Source: Utricularia gibba (lineage: Eukaryota > Streptophyta > Magnoliopsida > Lamiales > Lentibulariaceae). Taken from it: 64,000 bases of DNA. The stretch is taken from assembly GCA_002189035.1 (NCBI GenBank), contig NEEC01000019.1, forward strand, positions 434,001-498,000, in the 5' to 3' direction. Made by a program: the position numbers and the translations under genes. The stretch's first letter is position 1, and each line of letters opens with the position of its first letter. Positions 24,793-36,970 of the stretch are shown piece by piece. Under the pieces are notes generated by a model that saw only the letters and a program-made list of their open reading frames with translations, did no database searches and was not told the DNA's origin.

Positions 24793-26180
24793 TGATAGCA
24801 CACAAATTTTCATGTTTTAGAACAGGAAAAATCATAAATTTTTAGTTATGTTTAAGTGTTAATTTTATAGTTTTAAGTATTTTTATTTGATTAGAGAAAA
24901 TATGATTTTTGGTGTATTAGTGGGCTAAATACTTTGATTTAGCCCACCCCATGTCTAACCCAATTTTGGAGTCTAGTAGCAACCCGAGAATTAAGAAAAA
25001 AAATCTGGATTTCGTGCAAGTCACCAGGCTGCAGGAGGGGCAATGAGTACACTGTCAGGGCCAGAAGCAGCAGATTTGTCAGAGAATGTACTTGCCTTGG
25101 GCAGTGAGAGGCGAGATAAAGAGGAGGAGGAGAGAGAGTTGCAAGAGTACACCAAGAATTTTCAGAACACACACGAGGGGGTTTCTCCCCCAACTCGAAC
25201 AGGAAGAATACTGAAGGAGAAGGAGGAAGAAAAGCGATTTTTTTTCTGGAGAAGAACCTCCAGCGTGAAGGAAGAAGATCAAAAACCAATTCAGTGCTAC
25301 TATTCCGGCCTAGGAATAGTAGCAGACGAAAACTAGAACTCTTACTGCTTTATTTTAGTTTGTTGATGTTTTTAGCTTTTGCACCCAACTTTTGCACAAT
25401 GTTCTTGACATTTTCGTTGTTTTATGTTAATGCCATCACTTTTTACCTTCAAAGCATGAGTAGCTAAACCCTAGGAGTGCCTTAAGGTGAACCATGGTGG
25501 TGTGGGTCTAGGAGTCTTAATAAAATTCATCATTGTCCCTTAGCTCTTGTTTCTATCAAGCCATGGGTAGACCTAAGGAGGGGAACAAATAACTTCACAA
25601 TTTAGATGCTTGATTTAGATGTAGACCAACAAATCAAGATAGGAGCAGTAGGTGTTAGTATAGGGTAGAACCAGTAGAACCGGGTAGACCTTATTCTATA
25701 TGCTTTGCATGTGGGTAGACCTAATTGCAAGGTTTGTGATGATATGGAGGACTAGCTCAGCCGAAAATATAATGAATGATCTGGGTAGACTTAGGTTATT
25801 TTAAGTTGTGAGTGTAGGAATATGGTAAATTAAATTAGGAATTTTGGCACCACACCGCTTGTAGATCTTTAAGGTACTTTAGTATTATTTTGAGTCAAAA
25901 CTAGTACTTGTTACCTTAGCATTAAGATTTGAAATTGTTTAGTGATCTTATTTACCGAATTTGTTTATTACTGTTGGTCCGAGTTTAGACTAAGACTACC
26001 ATTACTTTGAATTCTGCATCTGTTGAAATACATGACAAGCATAAGCTCCTTGTGATCAACCCCGAATTCCACTATATACTTTGTGTTTAATTTGTATTTT
26101 GTGAGGATTAGGGACGATAAATTAATTTGTCACGGAAATTTGGTTTTATTGCAATGACATGCTAAAATTTCCGTTTATCA
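24793..26180 (+). repeat. 5' LTR of E1
   Basis: 1,388 bases, TGATAGCAC at the start and CCGTTTATCA at the end, homologous with the solo LTRs at 14126-15519 (inverted) and 44131-45520 and with the truncated 3' LTR. Confidence 0.92.
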
Positions 26181-26183
26181 AAT

Positions 26184-26201
26184 TGGCGCCGTTGTCGGGG
26201 A
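26184..26201 (+). promoter_or_regulatory. Primer binding site of E1 (tRNA-Asp type)
   Basis: TGGCGCCGTTGTCGGGGA starts three bases after the LTR end. This is the primer site common to Athila and related plant elements, complementary to the 3' end of tRNA-Asp. Confidence 0.9.
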
Positions 26202-26229
26202 GCGATTTTTAATTGTTTTGTGTTTCTAG

Positions 26230-27440
26230 TTGATGCATTTACGTTCTTCTGGTGGAGGTAATCTCACTTTTCTCCCAGAAATTGAGAGAGCTATCAGCAA
26301 GAATAGGGTTAGAGTTAGGGAAATAAGTAGATTGAGGCAGCTCCCACGCAAGACTAACAACAATTTCAGAATGGCTGAACCTGAGAAGACCTTGAACGAA
26401 TTGGATGCTGTTGATCATACTTACAGGGGTCTGTGCATCAGATTTCCAGAGGATGGAGCAAACGACCTGAAACCATCTATGATCAATTTTTTGTCCAAGT
26501 TCTATGGAAAAATTGGAGAAAATCCCCATGAGCATCTTGACAATGTAACAGCGGTATGCACATCATTCAAGGGAGCTGGAATGACTGAAGATTCCATTTG
26601 TTTGAGAGCCTTCCAAATTTACTTTGGAAGGAGGAGCCAAAATGTGGTTCAACTCACTAAGGCCTGGAAGCATAACTGATTGGGCTGGAATGAAGAAAGT
26701 GTTTTTGAGCAAGTATTTTCCAGCTTCCAAGGCTGAAGGTATTAGAAAAGAAATCAGTAATGTTGAACAAATGAGTGGAGAATCATTGCACGAATATTGA
26801 GAGAGATTTAATCATCTTTTGGGCTCCTGCCCACACCATGGTTTTCAAACCAATGCTTTGGTCAAATATTTGTATGATGGATTGTTATGCATTGACTGAG
26901 CCATGGTAGATTCGGCGGCGGGAGGATTTTTAAGGAAAAAGACACCAACCGAAGCTCTTTCCTTACTTGAGGAGTTGGCTGAGCATTTGAGACATATCAT
27001 TAGGAAGCAAGCCTCAAACAAGAGGGTGTATGAAGTGGAGAGTAAGCGCAGGATTTCAGAGACTAAACTCACGAAAAATGTTGCTGCTATGTCAGAAATG
27101 ATGAAGGAGTTGTTCTTATTCTAAGCTAAGAACATGCTGTGCGGAAACTGTCACAGAATAGGGCATGTTGCGGAAAAATGCCCAGATTTATTTGAAGAGG
27201 AGCATGTCAAGGCTATGGGATATTTGGAGCCCAAGAGGAGGAAGAAATATGATCCATATTCAAATACTTACAACTTAGGCTGGAGGGATCATTAAAATTT
27301 TCATTGGAGCAACAACGAAACTTTTTATAAAGGAGAAAGCTCAACCATGGGGCAACAAAAATTTCAGGAGCAAAGATCTTATCAGACGCCTCCATTTCGA
27401 AGGCAAAACTAACCGAACCAGCAACCATTTCAAGCCTTAA
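26230..27440 (+). pseudogene. gag of E1
   Basis: The frame opens at 26230 and encodes a plant gypsy capsid (retrotrans_gag) region with NFLSKFYGKIGENPHEHL and, after a frameshift near 26645, WAGMKKVFLSKYFPASKAE. A CCHC knuckle CGNCHRIGHVAEKC lies near 27138. In-frame stops occur near 26798, 26897, 27122, 27294 and 27409. The protein would coat the element RNA; this copy cannot make it. Confidence 0.88.
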
Positions 27441-27449
27441 ATCAAGGCA

Positions 27450-30400
27450 ATGCTCAAGAATCAAGCTGAAAATCAACAAGCAATTCAGAATTCGGAGGTT
27501 CAAGTGAGTCAGTTAGCAGCAGAGCTTGGGGACTTGAAACAGAAAGGGAGTTCACCATCTCAACCCAAGTCAAACCCAAATTCCAGTGGAGGGCCGAACA
27601 TCAGTGCCATGACACTTAGGAGTGGAAAAGAGAAACCTGGACGAGAATTAGTCCAGCCTGAGACTAAGGAGAATGAAACAGTGGAGTATGAAGTTGTTGT
27701 ACAGAGTGAGGACAAAGTTGAAGTACTTCTAGAACCTGTCATGGTGAAGGTTACCCAGCCTCCTTTTCCAAGAAGGCTGAAGCTGAAAGATGAGCAAACC
27801 GAGAAGGAGAAAATGTTGAAAGCATTGGGAAACACTCAATTGAATTTAACTATTTTGAAATATGTTGATCTTGTTCCCAAGAGTGTTAAATATTTGAAGC
27901 AGTTGTGCATGTCTAAACCCAAGTTGAAAGAGAAAGGGAAGGTGAAATTGAGTGAAAGCTGCTCAGCACTTCTCACATGGAAACTACCCGAGAAGCGTAA
28001 GGATCCGGGTACATTTTTTATCCCTTGCAAAATAGGAGATTTGTGCATCAGGAGAGCTATGGCAGACCTAGGAGCTTCTATAAATGTCAAGTCGAATTCT
28101 GTTTATGAGGCACTTAGGTTGGGACCTTTACAAGCATCAGGTGTACAAATTGAGCTAGTGGATAGGAGAGTGATTTCTCCCAAAGGCTTGGTTGAGGATG
28201 TTTTGGTGAAGATTGAGCATCTTATATTCCCAGCTGATTTTTATGTGGTTAATATGCCCACTGGAGGATCAAAGGACACGATGATTATCTTGGGCAGACC
28301 ATTCTTGAGCACTTCTAATGCTATTATCAACGTAAAAATGAGAACCATTGAGCTTTCTTTTGATGAAGATAAAATCACACTGGACATGAAGGATGTCAAG
28401 AATTATCCAAGTGATTTTGAGAGCATTTGTGCTATGGACTTCATGAATGGACTCATTGAGGAGCACTTGAAGAAAGAAATTCAAGAAAAAGAAGAGGCTC
28501 ATGAAGAATCCTTATTTGCAAAATTTGAAGCTGAAGAAAAATTTGAGCAATTAAATATGGTGCAAGCCAAGACTCGGGAAGAGAGGTTAGCTGAATTGAA
28601 ACCGTTGCCTAATCATTTAAAATATATTTTTCTTGACGCAAAGTTCAGAAACCCTGTTATCATCTCCACTGGTCTATGCTCAGACCAAGAGGCACAATTG
28701 CTCGAAGTCCTTAACAGAAACAAGAAGGCAATAGGTTGGACGCTTGATGACATTGAGGGGATCTACCCATCCATATGCATGCACAGAATATTTCTAGAGG
28801 ATGGTGCAAAACCAGTTCGTCAACCTCAAAGACGCCTCAACCCTAACATGATGGAGGTGGTAAGAAAAGAAATTGTTGAACTTCATGATGCAGGGATTAT
28901 TTACTCTATCACAGATAGTGAATGGGTGAGCCTCATTCATGTGGTGCCAAAGAAGACAGAGATGACTTTAGTGGAGAATGAGAAAGGTGAGCTTGTTCCA
29001 CAAAGGGTGCAAAATGGATGGTGGGTTTTCATTGATCAGATGTTGGAAAAATTGGCTGGAAAATCATTTTATTGTTTTTTGGATGGATATTCTGAATATA
29101 ATTAGGTTCCTATTTCAGTACAGGACCAAGATAAGACAACCTTCACGTGTCTATTTGGAACTTATGCTTATAGGAGGATGCCTTTCGGATTGTGTAACGC
29201 CCCAGCCATATTTCAAAGGTGTATGACTACTATTTTCTCCAACTTTGGTGATGATTTTATTGAAATATTTATGGATGATTTTACAGTATATGGAGAAAAT
29301 TTTGAGTCATGCTTAAACCATTTAGATCAGGTTTTGAAGAAATGTGTGAAAAATAACTTGGTTTTGAATTATGAAAAATGCCATTTTATGATGGATCATG
29401 AAATTGTTTTAGGGTCTGTCATTTCTAAAAAGGGAAGTGAGGTAGATAAGACAAAAATTTAGATTATGTCTGAGCTTCCTTATCCTATTGATGTGAAAGG
29501 TATTAGATCATTTTTAGGACATGTTGGTTTTTATAGGAGGTTCATTAAGAATTTTTCGAAAATTGCCTTGCCTCTTAGTAGATTGTTACATAATGATGTT
29601 GCCTTTGATTTTGATGATTCATGTAAACATGCTTTTAATTCTTTAAAAAAGTCTGTTACTTCTGCACTTGTGATGCAACCACCTGATTGGAAATATGATT
29701 TTGAGATCATGTGTGATGCAAGTAATCATGTTGTGGGTGCTATTTTGGGACAGAAAACTAAAGGGAAGCACCATGTTATTTCTTATGCTTCGAAAACCTT
29801 AGATGAGGCCCAAAAAAATTATACCATCACTGAAAGGAAATTTCTTGCAGTTATTTTTGCCTTGAAAAAAATTTCGTTCTTATCATTTGGCGGTAAAGCA
29901 CTTGATGGAGAAGGACTCCAAACCGAGACTTATTAGATGGGTCCTTCTTGTTTAAGAGTTTGATGATGAGATAAAGGACAGACCTGGAAGGGAGAACCTT
30001 GTGGCTGATCATCTCTGAAACATTTTCGGATGAACAGCTATTCTCAATTCGGACAAGTATACATGAACCGTGGTTTATTGATCTTGCAAACTTTGTTTCA
30101 ACAGGGGTGATGGATTCTTGTTATGTAGGACCTTATAGTGGCCATCATGGACCAAATAGAACAGCTAGAAAAATTCTAGACTGCGGATTTTATTGGCCAC
30201 ATATTTTCAGAGATTGCTACGCTTATTGCAAAGGTTGTGAACTATGCCAAAGGGTAGGAAATTTATCAAACATAAACGAAATGCCCCAGCAAGGAATCTT
30301 GGTATGTGAATTATTTGATGTATGGGGTATAGATTTTATTGGACCGTTTCATACTTCAGCAGGTTACAATTACATTTTGGTTGCGGTTGATTATCTGTGC

Positions 30401-31225
30401 AAATGGATTGAGGCAATCCCTACACGGAGTGATGATGCGAAGATTGTGATTAATTTCTTGCGCAACAACATCTTCACGAGATATGGAACTCCTAAGGCCC
30501 TGATTAGTGATAGGGGAACACATTTTTACAATCAGGCCTTAAGGAGTGTTTTGAAGCATTTCAATGTTTGGTACAAGCCTTCTACCATGTACAATCCACA
30601 AATCAATGGACAAACTGAAGTCTCCAACAGGGAAATCAAACAAATTTTGGAGAAAGTTGTGAACCCAAGCAGGAAAGATTGGAGCATGAGGTTAAAGAAT
30701 GCACTTTGGGCTATACGGATAGCATGCAAGACACCCATTGGGACCTCACTCTTTCGGTTGGTCTATGGGAAACCTTGTAGATTACCAGCAACTCTTGAGC
30801 ACAAGGCTTGGTGGGCTGTGAAGAAGTTGAACTTGGACAGCAACCTTAGTGCAAGCCACAGGAAGCTCTAGCTTTCATAACTGGAGGAGTTGAGAAATGA
30901 TGCGTATAAGAGCCTAAAACTATTCAAGGCTCGGACTAAGAGTTATCATGACGTGCATATTTCCAAGAGAAATTTTGAGATTGGCCAGAAGGTTTTATTA
31001 TTTCAATCCAAGTTGAAATTGCATCCTGGAAAGCTGAAATCAAGATGGATAGGGCCTTTTGTTGTGAAAGAAATTTTTCCTAATGGTGCTGTGGAGATAT
31101 TTCATGGAGACTCAAACAAAGGATTTTTGGTAAATGGGCATCGCTTGAAATTTTTTTATGAAAATGCTAACATGATCACAGGAAATCTGGAGATGATCAA
31201 GCTGATGGATGCTCCAGAAACGTAG
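27450..31225 (+). pseudogene. pol of E1 (protease, RT, RNase H, integrase)
   Basis: A 551-codon open stretch holds the protease core AMADLGASIN and MIILGRPFL, and the RT start VVPKK. A TAG at 29103 interrupts RT (GYSEYN-stop), which resumes with RMPFGLCNAPAIFQRC and the active site FMDDFTVYG. Another TAG at 29461 precedes RNase H (MCDASNHVVGAILG), which shifts frame near 29870. Integrase is largely open at 29999-30871, with the zinc-binding region ending CKGCELCQ, catalytic blocks WGIDFIGPF and ISDRGTHF, and TEVSNREIKQIL. Its C-terminal part is at 30890-31225 after one stop. Broken in at least four places. Confidence 0.92.
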
Positions 31226-31267
31226 CCATATGAGAAGTCGGGTCCAAGACTATAAACAAGGTCGCTT

Positions 31268-31284
31268 GTGGGAGGCAACCTATG
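31268..31284 (+). promoter_or_regulatory. GGGAGGCAACC motif between pol and the env-like frame (E1)
   Basis: GTGGGAGGCAACCTATG lies 42 bases after the integrase stop. The same core occurs at the same place in element Y (36914-36931, minus). It may mark a splice or translation signal for the downstream frame; function is inferred only from position and conservation. Confidence 0.5.
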
Positions 31285-31393
31285 ATTAAGTTTTTAATTT
31301 CAGCATTTTAATTTCTAGTTTAATGTTTTTATTTTAGGAATTTTATCCGTATTTAGCGCTGCTGGGAAATTATTTTAGTGTTAAGAGGAGTTA

Positions 31394-32158
31394 TTGATGG
31401 GGAGTTACGAAAATCAGACCGTTGAGATGAGTGGGAAGTTGTACCGGAGGGGAATGACAGAAATGCCCCTGCTGCTTGAAAGTACTTGGAAGGACCATTA
31501 CTATTTTTCTTCACTTCACCCATTTGTTTGCGATTTGTTTGCGAAAAATTTCAGCTGTAGAAACACGATGCTGGCGACACGAAGCACAAAGAAGGCCACA
31601 AAGGAAAAATCTGGCCGGAAAAAGATGCAAAAGGAGCAAGTGATGGAAGAAACAGGGGATGCTGGAGCAACCACCACTGTTGCTCCGACTCAGGAAGAAG
31701 TGGTTCAGCCTACTGCTGCCACAATAGAGAATCCTCAAGAAGTAGGCGTGATCCCTTAGACAGTGGAGGTTGGAGAGCCCTCTACACGGACAAAGCGGAA
31801 AGACCCAGCCATCAAATTGGAACACACCAGTCTGCAGCAACGATTGAAGGATATGCAAGCAACTTACAAAAAGAGAAAAGCTCCAGTGGAAGAACCACAA
31901 ATAGAGCCGCAGGTCTCGCCTAAGAAGAAGGGGAAGCAACATGGAAAGAAAAAGCAGAAGGAACCACTGGTGGAATCTGCGCCTGAGAAGGAATCTGTTG
32001 CACCCAAAAAACAAGTGCTGCCCGCCGTGGAGGAAAATGTGAAAATTTCCAGAAATGAAGAAGTGGCAGCAGAGGAAGAGCCTGAGGCTGGAAATGAAAT
32101 TCAAGAAGAGAAAAATCAAGAGGAGGCTCGAGATAAAAATGAAACTGGACATGCATAG
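31394..32158 (+). pseudogene. Lys/Glu-rich frame upstream of the env-like domain (E1)
   Basis: Two consecutive open stretches (31394-31759 and 31763-32158) in different frames encode a low-complexity, highly charged protein rich in Lys, Glu, Gln and Pro, such as KKKGKQHGKKKQKEPL. This is the variable N-terminal region of the frame that continues at 32264. A stop at 31757 and one at 32156 break it. Confidence 0.6.
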
Positions 32159-32263
32159 GAAACAGACGAACAGGGTGTGCAGCCACTAGTCCGAGGTTAG
32201 AAAGAACAGGGAAATCCACCTGCAGAAACTGCTGCGAGCACAACCGAAGAGGAGCAAGGATAG

Positions 32264-33436
32264 ATGGAGAAGGTAAAGAAATTCCACCCAAAATTAGTCC
32301 CTATGTTCATGAATGCAGGGATATTTGTAGTGGAAAGGGAGCGGTTCCAAAGACAAATGACCGAAAAGGGAATCCCTTACTTCAAGCACCATGCGGACAT
32401 GTTGAGTGAAAAGTACCCGAAGTTCGAAATAACAGAACATATGGATCGGTATGGAGAGGTAAAAGGTGCTAAGGTATTACCTTGCCGTCATATTGATTTC
32501 GAAATTCTTGTTGAGTTGAACATAGTAGATAAGGTTTACACCATGTTTGAGAATTCTGCCTTTATGATTTTATTTGAGTTAAAACTTCCTGCATATGTGG
32601 AACTATCATATGAATTTGCCTCCACTTTTACCTATAAAATTCCAGAAACTGTTTTGAAGCCTGCTGCTATTTGCTTTCATTTGATGGGCACTCAATTTTC
32701 ATTTTCATTGGCTGAGTGGAATGTTGCCCTTGGTTTTTGCTCGAAAAAACAAGTAGATTTTGCTGCTTCTTTATTCGATTATCCAGCAGACTTTGATGTT
32801 GAAGAATTTTATGGGATTTTAACTGATCAGCATGTCATTGAATTTAAGGCAAAGGGAACGAAACCTGAATTGTTTGTTGATCCGTTCATGCGTTATGTTC
32901 ATATGTTAGTCACTACAACTCTTTTCGGAAAAAGTGTTGGGTTTAATGCTCTATACAAACGTGAGTTATTTGTGTTTTGGTGCATTATGAATAAGCGATC
33001 TCTGAACTTTGGTGCAATACTTGCTGAACAAATGAATAGGGATTTTAGGCGCACGAAAATTCAGCATTTGAGTTTCGGTCATATTGTTACGCATCTTGTT
33101 CATACTCTTTGCCCAGAAAAACTGTCTGAACTTGAATTTTTCCATGTTGAGACTAAGGTAGTGCCCTTGGATGCATATTCTCTAAAAGTTGTTGGACTAA
33201 TCAAAGCCCAAGGAAGTGAGTTTGTTTTCAGATCTTTGACAGGGCTAGAAGGAAACGTTATGTCAAGGAAGAAGAAGGGAGACACTGCTGCTCCATCAAC
33301 CTCAACTCCAGCACAAGGAGAGAAACTTTGCTACTGCCCAGAAATGTTGGAGGTGATGAGCGACAAAATTTCAGATTTAATTCGGGTGATCACAGAGTTA
33401 AAACAGGGAGTGGCCGATGCCTCCCTAAACAAGTAA
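32264..33436 (+). CDS. env-like / Athila ORF1-type protein of E1
   Basis: An uninterrupted 390-codon frame has the plant-transposon domain seen in Athila ORF1-type proteins, lying 3' of integrase where Athila elements carry an env-like gene. Landmarks include YVELSYEFASTF, FSLAEWNVALGF, DPFMRYVHMLVTTTLFG and LNFGAILAEQMNRD. The C-terminus is a possible coiled coil (EVMSDKISDLIRVITELKQG). I see no clear signal peptide or strong membrane anchor, so an envelope role is not shown. It stays open although gag and pol of the same element are broken. The natural start may lie upstream in the broken Lys/Glu-rich frame. Confidence 0.75.
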   Translation: MEKVKKFHPKLVPMFMNAGIFVVERERFQRQMTEKGIPYFKHHADMLSEKYPKFEITEHMDRYGEVKGAKVLPCRHIDFEILVELNIVDKVYTMFENSAFMILFELKLPAYVELSYEFASTFTYKIPETVLKPAAICFHLMGTQFSFSLAEWNVALGFCSKKQVDFAASLFDYPADFDVEEFYGILTDQHVIEFKAKGTKPELFVDPFMRYVHMLVTTTLFGKSVGFNALYKRELFVFWCIMNKRSLNFGAILAEQMNRDFRRTKIQHLSFGHIVTHLVHTLCPEKLSELEFFHVETKVVPLDAYSLKVVGLIKAQGSEFVFRSLTGLEGNVMSRKKKGDTAAPSTSTPAQGEKLCYCPEMLEVMSDKISDLIRVITELKQGVADASLNK

Positions 33437-34150
33437 TCTGCTACTAGAACGATTTAGTATAGTAGGTTTTTATTTTTGTTTTGTTTTATTTTCATGTTTA
33501 GGATCCTGTTTATGTCAAGGAATGGTATCTATTAGTCTATGTCTAGACTTAGAGTCGTGTTTACCATAGGTTTTGTTTAGTAGCAGTAAACTGTTTCCGA
33601 TGGCTAAGTGATTGAACATTACAGCTGCTAGATGTATTCTGTTGAATGAGCTTTGTGAACCTTTCTGATAGCTGTGAACATTTTATGAGAGCATGTGTAT
33701 GACTAGAGGAATCTAAGGAATAAAATCTAGATTGTTTTTTTTTATGAATTTTTGAACTTCATGGTCATTGCGGAACAGATTGCCAACCATGAAAAAAAAA
33801 GAAGAGAGGTGAATAAAGGGTCGAAGAAAAAAAAAATTGAGACCCAAGTCCTAAAAAGCAGCACATATTAAAAGAGCATGTGCGAACTCATTAAGTAGTG
33901 AAAGGGTGAGCGGGGATAGACTAATCCGGAGGAGTATGAAGGAGCCTGGTGTTATAAGGTGTGAGTGCTTGGGCAACACTCTGATATGGTAAAGGCATTG
34001 ACTATGTACCCAGATTAGTTTGGAACAAGCTGCCCCTTCACTACCCAAAAAAATAAGAAAAAAATGAAGAGAAAAAAATGGGTTGGCAACGGTGGTCTTA
34101 GGTGACCTTGGAAAGATCGATTCTATAAGGTATGATCTTCGAAAACACAT
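33437..34150 (+). other. 3' untranslated region of E1
   Basis: No coding domain. A-rich segments and a region with GAGACCCAAGTCC near 33839 resemble in layout, not closely in sequence, the 3' region of element X at 37900-38300. It ends at an ill-defined junction with element Y. Confidence 0.5.
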
Positions 34151-35508
34151 AAATCATGCTTGCTGGATTATGTATGAAGTCGCCCAAATTCCTCCACACT
34201 TAAATCATGCTTGTCCTCAAGTATGAAAATTATAGCAGTCTATGAAAAAGGTAGAACCTAAGTCATGATGCATTACTAAGGTACATTCATCCTACAGCAG
34301 GCGTTTACTCCAATTCTTTTTCTATCCTTCAATCAAATTAAGGCAAGCCACTCAAGTTCACATGCATCAGAATAAGACTTAACCAATGACTAATTATTCA
34401 CTAACATCATGAAGGAAAAAACAGCAAAGAACATACACTATAGTGACTCAAGACCTTTTCTCTTTTTTTTTTTTTTCAGATAGAGGTCCCCGCTTTGGGG
34501 AAGAATGCTTGGATTACAAAACCTTATGTGTGGTGTTAACCACGGTTTCGCCAAACATCCTTACCTTTAGCACCCCTTGTATTTTTTTCTCTTTTTTTTT
34601 TTTTTCTCGGTCTGGTCACTATAGGAGCAGCAAAAATTTATTCACAAACTGATATTTACAAGGAGTGAGAATATTTTCATAGTCATGGTATGACCTTTCC
34701 TAAATCATGCAGCAAAACCTTGATATCTAGAAAGAAAAATAATTGAAGTATTTTTCTTGCAGCAAGGAATTCATGAACCTAAGCATGATCAATCCTAAAA
34801 ATTCTAGCTTTATTCATGGAAGCAAATGTACTTGAGGAGCATAGTGGGGATTTTTCAAAAACAAAAGAAAAACAAAACATGATGCATAAAAAAATTTCAA
34901 CACAATTTAACACATAAGTCCTAATGCTTAGAAGATACTAGAAAATAAAAAGAAATATAAACTCCTCCCCCACACTTAATTTTGAGGATGTCCTCATCAT
35001 CAAGTGCAGCGGAGGGTACCTTAGTCATGGGGCATGCCGGAGTGTGAAGCAGTAGCCATCAGAGTGTTCAGTTTCGTGGAAAGTGCAAAAACCTATTCCT
35101 GGAGACTTTGAATAGTTAGGGTGTGTTTGGTGGGGCTTGAAGGTGCAGTGCTGAGAGGAACGTCTGTTGGCGCACCATATGGATTCACAATGGAGGGGGG
35201 CATAGAAGTGGTGGTACTCTTGGTACCCGCTTGAACAAAAACGGCCTTCCCCTCAACCTCATTCAGGTAGCTGCAAGAAAATCTAGATAACGGAAATGAT
35301 TATCTAATTGAGGGGTCTATTTTTCCAGGTTCACTTTCAAGTGTTGGGCGAGCTTGGTGATGAGAGAAGCGAATGGGAGCACTCTTTCATTTTAAGCGGT
35401 GATGGAGTGCATTTGGGTTGCAATCCACCATCCCAAATTGATGGGGAGCTTCTTCATCATCGCCCATAGGAAGAATACAATGACCTTGGCAATGATGTTG
35501 GTGCCTTG

Positions 35509-36743
35509 TCAGGTTGCGCTGTAACAGCCTCCCAAGCACTTGTTCAAAACTAAAAGAGCAGGGGCCCTCAAGTAATGGGCCTTGAGTTTGCGTACAGAAA
35601 ATGGGGGCTCACAGACAGACATGGAAGCATAGGCATTCAACACATTGAAATGTTCAGGATAATTACAAAATGCTTGGAGGTAACGAGTAGTGGCTAAATC
35701 AGATTCAGAAACAAAGCCTAAAGCCACATTAAAATCATTGATAGACATACAAAAATTTTTGCTTCAAAGGCGGAAAGAAATCAAATTTTCAGCAAGGGGA
35801 TTTCCAGCCACATCCTCAAACACAAAAGTAGTGTAAAATTCAAACACAAGTTTGGGATAAACAGGAAGACTAATTTCAGAAAATTTGCGCCACTCAGGAG
35901 AAGCATCAAATAAACGATTAATATCAGCAAGTCGAGTCAGATGCACCAAAGTAGGCATGTGCAATTTAAAATCAAACAAAATTCGGCGCGAGGTCAAGAG
36001 ATTAAATAGGAGTTGAGCATTCTTATCTGAAAATTTCACAGTGTTTTTCAGCTGAGTCCAAGCAGGGGACTCCAATGCTCGTCTCGCCAGAATTTTGTGC
36101 GACCGTGCTGTCCTTTACCACGCTGTGTGGGCTGAGTGGCTTCATCTACATCCTGTTCTTCAGGGAGAAACTCTAGGCATGGCCCTTCATTAGCGGCACG
36201 CTCCATTTCAGAGATCCAGAGATCAACCTCTTCGTCGATGGTGGTCTCCTCAATGTCATCTTCGTCCTGTACTGGAGAAGGGGATGAGTGAATAATAGGA
36301 ATTTCTAGTATCTTACCCTTTCCTCCAACAATTTCTTCCGGTTGTGTGGGCTGCAGGCTCTCAGGAATAGAAATTGCTGTTGGGGAATTTGGCTCTGAGG
36401 GTTTCGGCTCGTCAACAGCAACATTAGCAGTAGCAGGGACTGGGTACCACTTCAGGTATAGCACCGGAGACACAATGGTGAGAGGCATGGCCTCAATCGG
36501 AATAGACTCCGTCGCAGCGCCTAGAGATGGCTCATGCTCAGTGGGATTAGAGGCTTCTACTGGGTTGTTGGTGCGGCGACGCTGGGTCCAGCAGTAGCAG
36601 GTTGGCGCTTCTGAAATGCTGCCTTTGCAGAACTTGCACTTCGGGTAACCGGAGCCGTGGGGCGTCCAGACATGGTGAGCAGAAAATTCAGAGAATCGGA
36701 GAATTTCAGGTGAGAGAAGGAGAGGAATTGAAATGCAAGTCAC
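35509..36743 (-). pseudogene. env-like / Athila ORF1-type protein of element Y
   Basis: Three open pieces (36743-36048, 36075-35764, 35748-35509) with two frame breaks encode a protein of the same layout as 31394-33436. First is an acidic and Pro-rich variable region, then the domain with FEFYTTFVFEDVAGN and SINDFNVALGF, the latter equivalent to FSLAEWNVALGF of E1. The copy is too diverged to be a recent duplicate of E1. Confidence 0.75.
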
Positions 36744-36913
36744 AACAGCGAAGTGGGGTAATGGTCAGTAAAATGGGAATTCCAAAAGATAAAAGGGAGA
36801 TTGAGTGTAGAAACGGTTAAGGGAGTAAGTGGTGGCGTGGGCGGTTAAAGTAAACTAACTTGGAGTAGTGGGTGATAAAAACGAGGAAAGAGTAACGGTT
36901 ACGAAATTAAAGT

Positions 36914-36931
36914 CATGGGTTGCCTCCCATG
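36914..36931 (-). promoter_or_regulatory. GGGAGGCAACC motif between pol and the env-like frame (Y)
   Basis: CATGGGAGGCAACCCATG is an imperfect palindrome with CATGGG/CCCATG arms, starting 39 bases after the integrase stop at 36971. See the matching site in E1. Confidence 0.5.
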
Positions 36932-36970
36932 CAGCGCCAATTTACAGTCTTTGGCCAACTGTGACCCCTG

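Noticed and set aside
27560-28502. Minus-strand frames across E1 pol
   Set aside because: Antisense shadows of the intact 551-codon pol stretch.
31511-32291. Long minus-strand frames rich in Leu, Phe and Ser
   Set aside because: Antisense of the Lys/Glu-rich region of E1; the composition is the mirror of AAG/GAA codons.
32264-33436. Env-like frame as an ordinary host gene
   Set aside because: Its place after integrase inside an element with LTR and primer site, and the sister copy in element Y, show it belongs to the retrotransposon.
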